Shown here: positions 1 to 9,001 of the stretch, in pieces
How the letters are laid out: the number at the start of each line of letters is the position of its first letter
Position numbering within the stretch: the first letter of the stretch is position 1
From: Polaribacter sp.
GTDB taxonomy: Bacteria; Bacteroidota; Bacteroidia; Flavobacteriales; Flavobacteriaceae
Direction: 5' to 3'
Assembly: GCA_023254055.1 (NCBI GenBank)
Contig: JALQYN010000096.1
Span: 41,490-105,489 of the forward strand
Length of the DNA stretch: 64,000 bases
Notes under the pieces: model-generated
Databases searched by the model: none
Seen by the model: only the letters and a program-made list of their open reading frames with translations
What the model was told of the DNA's origin: nothing
Translations under genes and position numbers: made by a program

Positions 1-261
1 AATCTTTCTAATGAGTTTGTAAAAGCAACATCCTCAAAAGAGCTGGGGAAAATTATTTTGGAACATGAAAAAATCATTGCTTCAATAATTCAATTACAAC
101 CAGTTAAAAAGGAATTGTTTCCCGATTATTTTGGTACCGTAAAAAGCTTAGGCGCTTGGGGAGGAGATTTTGTATTGGTAACAGGAAATAAAGATACACC
201 CAGTTATTTTAAGCAAAAAGGATTTGAAACGGTACTTTCGTATTCAGATATGATTTTATAA
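1..261 (+). CDS. GYDIA-type GHMP kinase, C-terminal fragment
   Basis: The reading frame is open from base 1 and ends at the TAA at 259-261, so only the last 86 residues of a longer protein are in the window; the TTG at 58 is not needed as a start. The tail contains 'SLGAWGGDFVLVTG' and ends 'YSDMIL', which I recognise from the GHMP sugar/mevalonate kinase-like proteins of Flavobacteria called the GYDIA family. The substrate of this family is not established to my knowledge. Two mevalonate-pathway genes further right (13.2-15.9 kb) make an isoprenoid link plausible. The family call rests on a short C-terminal segment. Confidence 0.7.
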   Translation, partial: NLSNEFVKATSSKELGKIILEHEKIIASIIQLQPVKKELFPDYFGTVKSLGAWGGDFVLVTGNKDTPSYFKQKGFETVLSYSDMIL

Positions 262-314
262 ACGAATGTCACATCAAGTTTTGGCGTGTTAGTCGAACTA
301 ACAAACGATAAAAA

Positions 315-1526
315 ATGAACAAAGTAATCATCATTGGTGGAGGAGCAGCAGGGTTTTTTACAGCAATCAATGCTAAAGAACAAAATCCTAATTTAGACAT
401 TACCATTCTTGAAAAAGGAAATGATGTTTTACAAAAAGTAAAAATTTCTGGAGGAGGAAGGTGTAATGTTACACATGCATGTTTCACACCAAAAGAACTC
501 TGCGAGTTCTATCCGAGAGGAGAAAAAGAATTGCTTGGTCCTTTTCATACCTTTATGACTGGCGATACTTTTGAATGGTTTGATGAACATGGAGTTCCAT
601 TGAAAATTGAAGATGATAACCGCGTTTTTCCTGAAGCAAATACATCGCAGGCAATCATTGATTGTTTTCAAAATGCGGTAGACAAACTCGGAATTAAAGT
701 CTTTAAAAATCACGGTGTACATTCGGTTGCTAAGAAAGATAGTCAATGGATTGTTGCTACAAAAAATGAAAATTTTATTGCTGATAAATTAGTGATTGCC
801 GCCGGAAGTAGCAATAAAATTTGGGAGTTGGTAAAAACACTAGATCATACTATTGTAGCACCTGTCCCGTCTTTGTTTACTTTTAATATCAAAGACAAAC
901 GGATTATCGATTTACTCGGAATTTCTGTTCCAAATGCAACGGTAACAATTGTTGGAACTAAACTAGAATCATCTGGACCATTATTAATTACCCATTGGGG
1001 AATGAGCGGTCCGGCTGTGCTAAAACTATCTGCTTTTGGAGCACGAATTTTAGCCGAAAAAAGTTACCAATACAATGTTGAGGTGAATTGGGTATCTAGA
1101 CCTACAGATAAAGTGTTGAATGTGTTACTCAACTTAAAAAAGAAAGAACCTAAAAAAACGGTGATTTTAAAATCTCAGTTTTCTGAAATCCCAAAAAGAT
1201 TGTGGGAGCGTTTGGTCTTGGCTTCAGAGATTACAGAATCGCACAAATGGGCAGATTTGAGCAATCTTCATTTAGAAAAGTTAGCCAATCAATTGACAAA
1301 AGGAATTTTTAACGCAAACGGAAAAAGCACCTTTAAAGAAGAGTTTGTAACAGCAGGTGGAGTCGATTTAAAAGAAATTAATTTCAAACGTTTTGAAAGT
1401 AGAAAACACGAAAACTTATTCTTTGTTGGCGAAATCTTAAATATTGATGCCGTTACTGGAGGCTTTAATTTTCAGAATGCTTGGACAGGTGGTTTTATTG
1501 CTGCGAAGGCGATTGCTGATGACTAA
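315..1526 (+). CDS. HI0933-family NAD(P)/FAD-dependent oxidoreductase
   Basis: A 403-residue cytosolic flavoprotein. The N-terminus has the FAD-binding Rossmann motif GGGAAG followed by 'ILEKG', then the HI0933/BaiN-family signature 'KISGGGRCNVTH' near residues 43-54. The C-terminus carries 'TGGFNFQNAWTGG', which closes the FAD site in this family. Length matches the family (about 400). The reaction is not settled for most members; some gut relatives act in bile-acid dehydroxylation, but that cannot be transferred here. It starts 53 bp after the GHMP kinase gene and its stop overlaps by 4 bp the stop of the convergent gene at 1523-2053. Confidence 0.9.
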   Translation: MNKVIIIGGGAAGFFTAINAKEQNPNLDITILEKGNDVLQKVKISGGGRCNVTHACFTPKELCEFYPRGEKELLGPFHTFMTGDTFEWFDEHGVPLKIEDDNRVFPEANTSQAIIDCFQNAVDKLGIKVFKNHGVHSVAKKDSQWIVATKNENFIADKLVIAAGSSNKIWELVKTLDHTIVAPVPSLFTFNIKDKRIIDLLGISVPNATVTIVGTKLESSGPLLITHWGMSGPAVLKLSAFGARILAEKSYQYNVEVNWVSRPTDKVLNVLLNLKKKEPKKTVILKSQFSEIPKRLWERLVLASEITESHKWADLSNLHLEKLANQLTKGIFNANGKSTFKEEFVTAGGVDLKEINFKRFESRKHENLFFVGEILNIDAVTGGFNFQNAWTGGFIAAKAIADD

Positions 1527-2053
1527 ATTTTCTTTTTTGTAGAAATTCCAACATGGTTAACTATTGTGAAACCATTTCCAAACGTTCTTCGTGCTGTGTA
1601 TATATAGATATTATCAGCTAAAACTGTATAGGTGTTATTATTTGTGTTACCTTTCCTAATAATGGTTTCAACCATATTTCCATCAATAATTTTTGATGTG
1701 TATTTTACTTTTCTGCTAGTTTTAAGGTCGATATAGTTATTTTCCCAACTGTCTGTTACTTCTACATAATCAAATGTAATTTTGTGGGTTATATTTCCTT
1801 TTTCATCTAAGCCTTCTTCAATAAATGTTAGCCCGTTCTCAGCTACATAAACTCTATGCGCTCCTGAGGTATTTGTCTTCCATTCGTCTCTTGATATTAA
1901 AGACTTTGAAGTCTCATTCCATATGCCAATTCTAAAAGCATATTGATGAACACCTTTTGGGGCATCTAATCTAATACCATTTTTATCTTTACCTTCTTGA
2001 GAATTAATAGTAAGAGTTACAAATACAAATAATAATAGGATGTAGTTTTTCAT
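1523..2053 (-). CDS. secreted protein of unknown function
   Basis: A 176-residue protein with a short Sec signal peptide (hydrophobic residues 4-15, cleavage probably after 'TINSQ'). The mature part is rich in beta-strand-like segments (for example 'HRVYVAENGLTFIEE', 'DNIYIYTARRTF') and resembles small lipocalin-like or calycin-type secreted proteins, but I see no family motif that allows a name. It is transcribed alone, converging on and overlapping the flavoprotein gene by 4 bp. A TACTTTCG element lies on the minus strand at 2062-2069, close upstream of the start; it is a weak match to the phylum's -7 box. Confidence 0.7.
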   Translation of the reverse strand: MKNYILLLFVFVTLTINSQEGKDKNGIRLDAPKGVHQYAFRIGIWNETSKSLISRDEWKTNTSGAHRVYVAENGLTFIEEGLDEKGNITHKITFDYVEVTDSWENNYIDLKTSRKVKYTSKIIDGNMVETIIRKGNTNNNTYTVLADNIYIYTARRTFGNGFTIVNHVGISTKKKI

Positions 2054-2180
2054 TTTTTTTTCGAAAGTAGTTAATAAAAATTATCTAAAAATTAAATTTA
2101 CGTTAAAAACTAATAAAAGAGACCCAATAAAGTTGTATTAGAACTTTAATGAATCATATCTTAATTTGTTTATATGTAGA

Positions 2181-3200
2181 CTAAAAAGAAGATTCAGTCC
2201 ACTTTTTCCAACTCTCAATGTCATCAACCGCATAGTCTTTTTGACTCCATTTTTTGATGACCAAATGCGCATTTCTAAAATTATGAGCATCTTTTTTTTC
2301 TAAAATCTCTAAAAGTATGTTTGCTAATCTTTTAGCGTCTTCCTTTTTTAAATTATCTAGCGGTATAGACCTTAATATTACCAATGCTTTATTTCTATCG
2401 GTAAAGCTCGGAAAGTCTAATGCATTTATTATTTTAGATACATTGAATTTGATTTCTGGGTTTGCTCTAGCGATATAGTAAATTACTCGCATACTATTAT
2501 TTCTAACAGCACTTTCAGAATCATGAGTACTAGGCATTAATGCTTCCAATATGTTTTTATTACTCATTTTTGAATGAGCAAGTAAAAAAGCAGATGAGGC
2601 TCTATAGTTTGCAGAATCACTGGTGTTTAAAATTTGAATTAAAACCTCTTTATTTTTAGGAGTAAATTTGTTGAAATACTCTAAATAAGGAACTAGTTTA
2701 CGATGGTTAAAAGACCATAAGCAATGTGCAACTGGACAGCTATAATCATTAATTTCACCTTCTTTAAATAGCTTGTAGCTTAAATCTTCATATTCAATCC
2801 ATTTCGCAATTAACCCATCGGGGTCGCTAAAATTTTTAGTGTTTATTTTTCTATAATTAAGTCTTTTATTAGAATCTTTTGTTTCTACAAAATCAATTAT
2901 AAAATCATATTTATCATTATAACTTTTAAATAGTTTTATATTTGAATAACTGAAATCACCAAGGGTTATTATTACTTTCTCTAAAGCTTCTTTTGTTTTA
3001 TAGTATTTGTCTCTATCTGTATTATATAAATCCACTAAAGATTTTAACTTGCTAGTGTATTTTTTTACAATATCATCTTTAGTTATTTTATCTGTGCCAA
3101 ATACCGTAATACCATAATTGCTTTGCGAGTAGCCAACTTTAGAGATAAACAAACTCATAAAGGTTAACAATAAAATACTCTTTAAATGCTTATTTTTCAT
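2181..3200 (-). CDS. secreted HEAT-repeat-like protein
   Basis: A 339-residue protein with a signal peptide (hydrophobic residues about 9-24, ending 'VGYSQ'). The C-terminal half, from about residue 190, is a run of paired helices such as 'YRASSAFLLAHS' and 'AVRNNSMRVIYYIARAN', typical of HEAT/armadillo-like scaffolds. The N-terminal half is lysine- and aspartate-rich with no recognised domain. It starts only 5 bp after the stop of the S9 peptidase gene, so the two are almost certainly co-transcribed. It may act as a periplasmic partner or binding scaffold, but that is inference; I do not recognise a named family. Confidence 0.7.
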   Translation of the reverse strand: MKNKHLKSILLLTFMSLFISKVGYSQSNYGITVFGTDKITKDDIVKKYTSKLKSLVDLYNTDRDKYYKTKEALEKVIITLGDFSYSNIKLFKSYNDKYDFIIDFVETKDSNKRLNYRKINTKNFSDPDGLIAKWIEYEDLSYKLFKEGEINDYSCPVAHCLWSFNHRKLVPYLEYFNKFTPKNKEVLIQILNTSDSANYRASSAFLLAHSKMSNKNILEALMPSTHDSESAVRNNSMRVIYYIARANPEIKFNVSKIINALDFPSFTDRNKALVILRSIPLDNLKKEDAKRLANILLEILEKKDAHNFRNAHLVIKKWSQKDYAVDDIESWKKWTESSF

Positions 3201-3205
3201 TTTCT

Positions 3206-5113
3206 TTATTTTTTATTTAAATACTTCTTTAAGAAACTTTCTATTCCTTTTAGAGCTGTAATTTTATTTTTATTTTTTCTTATACCATGTCCTTCATCAT
3301 TAAAAAGAATGTATTCTGTAGGAACACCATTTGCTTTTACTTTAGCAATAATTTGGTCAGATTCACTTTTTGGCACTTTAGTGTCATTTGCTCCTTGAAT
3401 TACCATTAAGGGCTTCTTGATATTTTTACTAAAAAACAAAGGGGATTTGTTGTACAGCATAATAGAATCTTTTTTAGGATGTCCCATTTCATTATAGAGA
3501 GCCGTTTTTCTAGTATCCCAATATGATGGGATATTATTCAGTACATTGAACCAATTAGAAATTCCAAACATATCTACACCTATAGCAAATTCGTTAGGAT
3601 GAAATGTTAAGGCTGCCAATACTAAATACCCTCCATAAGAATCACCAATAATTCCAATTCTATCTGCATCTATGCCGTCCATAGAGGCTAACAATTCTTT
3701 CCCTTTAAGGATGTCTTGAAGATCGTCTATCCCATGTTTTTGATCATCTAAGGTTTTAAATGTTTTACCATAACCACTACTTCCCCTGTTGTTTACCGCT
3801 AAAACAGTATAGCCCAAATTAACTGCGTGTTGTATATACAAGTTGTAATTTGTGCGAAACTGACCTCCAGGACCACCATGTGTCCAAACCAAAGCTGCGC
3901 CATTTTTTATACTAATGTGAGGCTCATATAGGAAAGCAGGGATTTTAAGCCCGTCAAAAGTAGTGATTGTGATGTCTTTTGCCACAGATAAATCATTTGG
4001 ATTTATTTCAGGATTAAGGCTCGAAAGTATTTGTTCTGCTTTTTTAGTTTTTAGATTTAAAAGCCAAACATTTTTTGGTTGATTATGTCCCGTGACCCTT
4101 AATGACATATATTTATTATTAGGACCAAAAATTGCTTCTTCTACTTCGGCAGTCTTTAAAAAAGGGATATCTAAAAATTTATTCTTCAGTACATCTTTAA
4201 CTTTAACTCTAGCTCTACCATTTTCATTTGTATAAATAACTAAGAAATTATGGTCTGGAGTAAAGCCAATTTTAACGATATCCCAATTTTCTTTTACAAC
4301 GACAGTTCTTTCCTTGGTTTCGATATTATATTTCTCTAAATACATAAATTCATTTCCATGGTTCGTTAGATAATATACCTCTTTATTATCTAAAGTAAAC
4401 CCTTTACCATAAAATTGAGAGTCGTTATCTTTAGGAGATAACTCTATGCTAGTCTTATTAGCTATATCATATAAGTGTAGATTGGTAATATCTTCAGTTA
4501 CACCTTCATGTAACAAAATATATTTATGATTATAAGAATTAAAACTCGTTGAATATTTTGTGTCGTTTTGAAATATGAGTTTAGACGTTTTGCTTGCAAA
4601 ATTATATTCATACCTATCAAATTTTCGAGGAGTACGCTCATTTGACGTATAATATATACCTGAAAAATCATTGTTTACGCCACGCCATGCAGCTCTAACA
4701 TTTTTGCCAGATGTTATATTTGTAATGATATCATCTTCTTTAGCATAAAAATGCATGGATGCACCACCTCCAGGATTCATGATATATATTAAGTTATCAT
4801 TATCTCCATAAAGCGTTAATGAATAAACGGCATTTACAGAATCTGCATGTATTAAGGTTTTCTCTTTTGTGTTAATGTCATAAACCCATGCAGCAGGCGA
4901 ACCTGTTTCATCACTTGTGTACAATAATTTGCTACCGTCTTTTGAAAAAGAACCAGAAGATAAATATTTGTTTTTTACAAATTGTTCTGGAGTATATTTT
5001 TTAATGCTTAGAGGAGCTTTATCCTTGCTAACATTACAGCTGCTAAAAACCAATACCATCATCACCAATGATATCAGCAGAATTGTTTTAATCTTTCTTT
5101 TTTGGAGTATCAT
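3206..5113 (-). CDS. S9-family prolyl oligopeptidase-like lipoprotein
   Basis: A 635-residue peptidase. The N-terminus has a lipobox 'VFSSC' (Cys26), so it is probably anchored to an envelope membrane. Residues about 40-370 are beta-propeller-like repeats ('LYTSDETGSPAAWVYDI'). The C-terminal alpha/beta-hydrolase domain has the nucleophile elbow 'GDSYGGYL', the acid in 'GANDTKVP' and the histidine in 'NDEGHGIRK', so the triad looks intact. It should release dipeptides or cleave short peptides outside the cytoplasm. The HEAT-like protein gene follows after 5 bp. A membrane AraC-type regulator gene lies directly upstream, and a palindrome sits between the two. Confidence 0.92.
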   Translation of the reverse strand: MILQKRKIKTILLISLVMMVLVFSSCNVSKDKAPLSIKKYTPEQFVKNKYLSSGSFSKDGSKLLYTSDETGSPAAWVYDINTKEKTLIHADSVNAVYSLTLYGDNDNLIYIMNPGGGASMHFYAKEDDIITNITSGKNVRAAWRGVNNDFSGIYYTSNERTPRKFDRYEYNFASKTSKLIFQNDTKYSTSFNSYNHKYILLHEGVTEDITNLHLYDIANKTSIELSPKDNDSQFYGKGFTLDNKEVYYLTNHGNEFMYLEKYNIETKERTVVVKENWDIVKIGFTPDHNFLVIYTNENGRARVKVKDVLKNKFLDIPFLKTAEVEEAIFGPNNKYMSLRVTGHNQPKNVWLLNLKTKKAEQILSSLNPEINPNDLSVAKDITITTFDGLKIPAFLYEPHISIKNGAALVWTHGGPGGQFRTNYNLYIQHAVNLGYTVLAVNNRGSSGYGKTFKTLDDQKHGIDDLQDILKGKELLASMDGIDADRIGIIGDSYGGYLVLAALTFHPNEFAIGVDMFGISNWFNVLNNIPSYWDTRKTALYNEMGHPKKDSIMLYNKSPLFFSKNIKKPLMVIQGANDTKVPKSESDQIIAKVKANGVPTEYILFNDEGHGIRKNKNKITALKGIESFLKKYLNKK

Positions 5114-5142
5114 GTTTCTATTTTAAAATTTTAATTGAAGAC

Positions 5143-5150
5143 CAAAACTA
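5143..5150 (-). promoter_or_regulatory. -7 promoter element of the S9 peptidase operon
   Basis: On the minus strand this reads TAGTTTTG, an exact TAnnTTTG match, 30 bp before the peptidase start codon. No convincing TTG at -33 is seen, which fits a promoter that depends on an activator. Confidence 0.5.
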
Positions 5151-5182
5151 ACTAGATTAACAATGCAGTGGAAATGAGATGA

Positions 5183-5204
5183 TTCTTATTCGTGCGAATA
5201 AGAA
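5183..5204. promoter_or_regulatory. perfect 10-bp inverted repeat, candidate operator
   Basis: Arms TTCTTATTCG and CGAATAAGAA are separated by TG, giving a 22-bp dyad with no mismatch. It lies about 33-54 bp upstream of the -7 element of the S9 peptidase gene and downstream of the AraC-type regulator gene. The position suits an activator site. There is no U-tract, so it is not an obvious terminator. Confidence 0.5.
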
Positions 5205-5269
5205 GTAGTTATATTGAATATTTTACATTACTATTTTGTGATAAGGTTTTTATCCTTGGAACAAAAGAA

Positions 5270-6310
5270 TTAAGAATTATTTTTAATAAACTCTGAAGGA
5301 GTGAAACCTGTTTGGTTTTTGAAGACTCTATAAAAGGTGGCACTACTTTTAAAGCCAGCTTCATTGGCAAGGCCAGAAATAGACAAATGTTTTTTGCTGC
5401 TATCTAATAATAATTTTTTAATAAAAATAACACGATGCTTATTCATTAAATCATTAAAAGTGCATTTTTGCTCTTGATTTATAAACTCAGTAAGCTGATG
5501 TCTTGATATGCCTAACATTTTAGCTAAATCAGTTGCTTTTAATTCTTGATCTAAAAAAACTTGATCAATACTAATTAGTTGATTAAGTTTATTTTTTAGG
5601 TCATCAATATTTTGTGATTGTAAATTAGAGTTTTTATATTTTTTAATCTGAAATATGGCAAAATCAAAAGAGCTATTATTTAACCCTTTTATCATATATA
5701 CCTCTAAAACTGTTACAAAACCAATGATAAAAACGATTACTATTGCGTATAAATTGATTCCTCTTATATTAAAAATTACTCTTATTATATAGTATAGCAA
5801 TGTGCAAATAGCAAAAATTAGCATACAAATGTTTAATGTTTTTAAAACTTTTGTAGGTTTTAAATTGTTTTTTTCTTTTTGTATTATTCTAAAACTAACA
5901 ATACTGTATCCTAATAATTGTATAACAAAGAATAGAAATAAACTACTCTTAATTAAAGGATTAATATAAATAAATTGTAGACTTATAATTAATGCTAGGG
6001 CAAAAGGGATAAAATGTGAAATTGTATTTAAAAATGAATGTTTGAAGTTAAAATTACTTAAAGTAAATAAGTAGTATAAGGGAGGAATAAAAAACATAGG
6101 TGAAAAGCCTAAGATAAATAACTTAGGGTAAATTTCTCTATAGCCTAATTTGGAAAGCATGTACTGAATTCCAATAAAGTTTGTAATTATTAATAAAGAG
6201 ACTAAGAAATAAATACCATTATTACGTTTATCTTTTGTTGATATCAACAAGTAAATTAATAATAAACTTTGAATGCTTGCGTATCCAATAAAAAAAAACA
6301 ACAAGTTCAT
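5270..6310 (-). CDS. membrane-bound AraC-family transcriptional regulator
   Basis: A 346-residue regulator. Residues about 1-210 contain six or seven hydrophobic membrane segments ('LLFFFIGYASIQSLLLIYLL', 'LYAIVIVFIIGFVTVLEVYM'). The C-terminal 100 residues form an AraC double helix-turn-helix, with 'DLAKMLGISRHQLTEFINQE' and 'SGLANEAGFKSSATFYRVFK'. This 7TM-HTH layout is common in Flavobacteria. It is read in the same direction as the S9 peptidase and HEAT genes and lies 156 bp upstream of them, with a perfect palindrome in the gap. It likely senses an envelope or membrane signal and controls the peptidase operon; the target is inference. Confidence 0.88.
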   Translation of the reverse strand: MNLLFFFIGYASIQSLLLIYLLISTKDKRNNGIYFLVSLLIITNFIGIQYMLSKLGYREIYPKLFILGFSPMFFIPPLYYLFTLSNFNFKHSFLNTISHFIPFALALIISLQFIYINPLIKSSLFLFFVIQLLGYSIVSFRIIQKEKNNLKPTKVLKTLNICMLIFAICTLLYYIIRVIFNIRGINLYAIVIVFIIGFVTVLEVYMIKGLNNSSFDFAIFQIKKYKNSNLQSQNIDDLKNKLNQLISIDQVFLDQELKATDLAKMLGISRHQLTEFINQEQKCTFNDLMNKHRVIFIKKLLLDSSKKHLSISGLANEAGFKSSATFYRVFKNQTGFTPSEFIKNNS

Positions 6311-6527
6311 AAGATTATAGGTGTTTAATTTTTTGGTTAATCTATTTTTATTCTAAAGGGTGTATTGTTGAACATTTTTAATAATTATTAAATGACCTGA
6401 AAATGCAACGAAATTAAATAAAAAGAGATTTAGAATCAACTATTATAAAATTATTTCAATGCTTCAATGGCTCTTTCTGTTTTTAATTGATGTAAAACGA
6501 ATAGTTTTTTCTTAATTGTTTTTATTA

Positions 6528-6761
6528 TTAAGCTAACTCTCCTCGATGAGGTAATAAAGCATCTCTATACATTTTCATATCTACTTCATCAACCGTTACA
6601 AAAGCTATTGTGTGAAATTCATTGATTTGCTCGTGGTTGATGTCGTAATAATGTAGTTTTTCTGCGTCCGCAAATTCTTTTAAATGAATGCAATGATGTT
6701 TGGCAGTTTCCAATCCATCTTCGCCTTTAAAATCCCAAATAAGTTTTAGCTTTCTGTTCAT
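6528..6761 (-). CDS. small conserved hypothetical protein (77 aa)
   Basis: The frame is open further upstream to 6809, but that extension would run through the terminator hairpin of the neighbouring gene. I therefore place the start at the ATG at 6761 ('MNRKLKLIWDF'). The product is a soluble 77-residue protein with several histidines ('AKHHCIHLKEF', 'HYYDINHEQINEFH') and no signal peptide. It resembles short uncharacterised flavobacterial proteins. The His/Cys content could bind a metal, but no defined motif is present. It is separated from its upstream neighbour by a terminator, so it probably has its own promoter close to the start. Confidence 0.6.
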   Translation of the reverse strand: MNRKLKLIWDFKGEDGLETAKHHCIHLKEFADAEKLHYYDINHEQINEFHTIAFVTVDEVDMKMYRDALLPHRGELA

Positions 6762-6767
6762 AAAAGC

Positions 6768-6804
6768 AAAAATACCCATTTCAAATGAATGAAATGAGTA
6801 TTTT
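6768..6804 (-). terminator. intrinsic terminator of the TPR-esterase gene
   Basis: Arms AATACCCATTTCA (6771-6783) and TGAAATGAGTATT (6790-6802) pair around loop AATGAA, with T-runs on the minus-strand exit side. It lies 20 bp past the stop of the esterase gene. The loop and inner stem are nearly the same as in the terminator at 9469-9505. Confidence 0.75.
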
Positions 6805-6823
6805 AACAATGACTTTACTAATA

Positions 6824-8056
6824 TTATTTTTTTGCTTTGTATTCGTTTAGCTTCTTCAAATGATAATCACTTTTACTTATTTGATAAGCTTTAGTAGCAT
6901 TTTCAATAGCTTTAGTATATTCTTTTTGATTGGCATAATATTCTGCTAAAGAGTCTAAAGCATTAGAACTTTTTGGGTAATATTCTACAGCTAATTTAAA
7001 AAATGCTAATGATTTATCTAGTTGTTCCATTTCTGAAAACATATATCCAGACATTACTAAAAGTTCCTCGTCAAATGGTGCAGCTTTATATCCAAAGTGA
7101 TTTAAATATCTTTTTTCTTGATCTTTAATGATTTTTACAAGTTCTCTTGTTGGAGTTTCTGGATTGTTAAACTTATAAACATCTCGGATCTCATACCAAT
7201 CAAAGAAAAACTTTAGTCCTTCCATAATAGAAGGGAAAGAGATGGTTCCATGATAATCTTTGGGATAAAATTTCCATTTGGTTTTAAGACCATTAGTTTC
7301 TTTTGCAAGTTTGGTAAACTCCAAATTAGATCTACCAAATAAGGTGTAGTCGCTTTTGTCATCCATAATATTATTGAGGGTAATATCATTTCTTTTCATG
7401 TGTAACGGACTCCCTAATGAAATAAATAACGACTTGTTTTTGTATGAATCCTTCTTTAATATTTCTGCAGCTTCTTTTACCAATTTTTGGTTGTCCCAAT
7501 CTAAACTAGGGTCAATTGCTAAGTAGTTTGTAAACAACTTTTGATGATGAACTAAAGTGTTGACTGTAAAAAGTCCACCAAAAGAATGACCAATTAATGT
7601 TCTGTAATTTGTAACTGGATACGTTTTTTCGATATAAGGGATGAGTTCATTTTGAAGAAATAAAGTAAAGTTTTCGGCGCCACCATTTTCTTGTGTGAAT
7701 GCCCCACCTTGTCTTGTATCAATTTTTGAAATGGTTAGATCTCTCGTTCTATGTTTTTCGTTTGAAATTCCGATAAGAATCATTTCAGGAATGAATCCGC
7801 CAGAATAATAATTTTGTACAATAGAAACGGTAGGCAAATGTGTTTCTCCATCTAATACATATACAACAGGATATTTGTTTTCTTCCTTATAATTTACAGG
7901 AAGCTGTATCCAGAATTTCCGTTGTTCATTTAAGGTTTTTGAGTAAATGCTATCAACTTTTCCTATTTGAGATACATAGTTGTTTTGAGTTGATGCACTA
8001 TTGCTTAGTAAAAATATAAAAACAATAATGCTAATCTGTTTAACTTGTTTTTTCAT
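6824..8056 (-). CDS. exported esterase (Fes/EstD-type alpha/beta hydrolase) with C-terminal TPR
   Basis: A 410-residue protein with a signal peptide ('ISIIVFIFLLSNSASTQ'). The esterase domain (about 25-290) has 'YPVVYVLDGE' and the nucleophile elbow 'GHSFGG', typical of the esterase D/enterochelin-esterase-like family, with a likely catalytic His in 'PKDYHGTISFPS'. The last 80 residues form two TPR-like helix pairs ('SLAFFKLAVEYYPKSSNALDSLAEYY'). The substrate is unknown; siderophore, acyl or carbohydrate esters are all possible. The gene lies 33 bp after the DUF6624 gene in a leftward run that begins with a miniature MotA/ExbB-like gene. Confidence 0.85.
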   Translation of the reverse strand: MKKQVKQISIIVFIFLLSNSASTQNNYVSQIGKVDSIYSKTLNEQRKFWIQLPVNYKEENKYPVVYVLDGETHLPTVSIVQNYYSGGFIPEMILIGISNEKHRTRDLTISKIDTRQGGAFTQENGGAENFTLFLQNELIPYIEKTYPVTNYRTLIGHSFGGLFTVNTLVHHQKLFTNYLAIDPSLDWDNQKLVKEAAEILKKDSYKNKSLFISLGSPLHMKRNDITLNNIMDDKSDYTLFGRSNLEFTKLAKETNGLKTKWKFYPKDYHGTISFPSIMEGLKFFFDWYEIRDVYKFNNPETPTRELVKIIKDQEKRYLNHFGYKAAPFDEELLVMSGYMFSEMEQLDKSLAFFKLAVEYYPKSSNALDSLAEYYANQKEYTKAIENATKAYQISKSDYHLKKLNEYKAKK

Positions 8057-8089
8057 GTAAATGGAATAAACGAACTCAATTAAAAGAAA

Positions 8090-9001
8090 TTACTTTGTTT
8101 TTTGTTGTATCGTCCAATCGTAATTAATTTTCCTTTTCAAATATTGTTTTATAGGAACTAAACCAATTGCTTTTCTTTTTTGATCTACGTATTCTGGATC
8201 TTTAATAGGGAAAGGCTCTAACTTTCTTTCGTTGTTATATCTAAACTGCATCCCGTAAATTTGAAGTTTACCTGTGTTTACCAAAATTCGATCTTGAATT
8301 TTAGCATATTCCATACAGCTTCCTTCTTTTTGCAAACAGGCATCTTTAATTTTTGGTAAGTATTTAATTCGCATTTCTTCAGTTTCTAGGTGATTGATGA
8401 TGATGAGCGGAGCATCAGCTGCTAATTTACCAACAGATGAATATTTAGGCCACCCATATTGCGCAATTAACGCCTCAATTTTTGAAAAATTTGCAGCACC
8501 AATTTCTTTTTTCTGTTGTGCAATAGGATAATACCAATGCGGTATTTTTCCGTTTTTCATAAAATAGCGTTTTGCCATATCTAATTGATAATCTAAGGCT
8601 TGATCTTTCTGAATTAATTTTAACAATTGAATTGCATATCCAGGCTCTTTTAATTGTCCGTTTTTTTGTTGAAATTTTTCTAATTGTTGTTTTTGAATAG
8701 CGCTCCATCTCTTATCACTTGTAAGTGGCAATAAATCATTATCTGCCAAAGCCCATAAACTCGAATCGTTCTTTAATGAAATGTTTAGGTAATGATATGC
8801 GCTGTCTATTTGATAGGTTAGGGCATACGCAGACGCCAAATTATACACGTTTTTGGCGTCAGATTTATTTTCATTGAAAGCAGATTTATAAGCAATGATT
8901 GCCTTTTCTAAATCACCTTCATTTTTATATTGATCTCCTTTGCTTTGAGAAAAACCACTAATAGCAACAAAGAGACATATGAATTTAATTTTCTGTATCA
9001 T
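8090..9001 (-). CDS. secreted TPR / DUF6624-like protein
   Basis: I place the start at the ATG at 9001 ('MIQKIKFICLFVAISGFSQS') because it gives a clean signal peptide; the frame is open to 9034 but those codons would precede the signal. The 303-residue product has an N-terminal TPR ('GDQYKNEGDLEKAIIAYKSAFNEN', 'NLASAYALTYQIDSAYHYL'). A C-terminal domain follows with 'YGWPKYSSVGKLAADAPLIIINH', which I associate with DUF6624. Function is unknown. The gene overlaps the end of the upstream miniature MotA/ExbB-like gene by 17 bp, which points to coupled translation and a shared job. Confidence 0.75.
   Translation of the reverse strand: MIQKIKFICLFVAISGFSQSKGDQYKNEGDLEKAIIAYKSAFNENKSDAKNVYNLASAYALTYQIDSAYHYLNISLKNDSSLWALADNDLLPLTSDKRWSAIQKQQLEKFQQKNGQLKEPGYAIQLLKLIQKDQALDYQLDMAKRYFMKNGKIPHWYYPIAQQKKEIGAANFSKIEALIAQYGWPKYSSVGKLAADAPLIIINHLETEEMRIKYLPKIKDACLQKEGSCMEYAKIQDRILVNTGKLQIYGMQFRYNNERKLEPFPIKDPEYVDQKRKAIGLVPIKQYLKRKINYDWTIQQKTK

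Noticed and set aside
287..303. Small hairpin TGTTAGT-CGA-ACTAACA before the HI0933-family gene
   Set aside because: Seven base pairs, no U-run, 11 bp before a start codon; too weak to call a terminator or a regulatory site.
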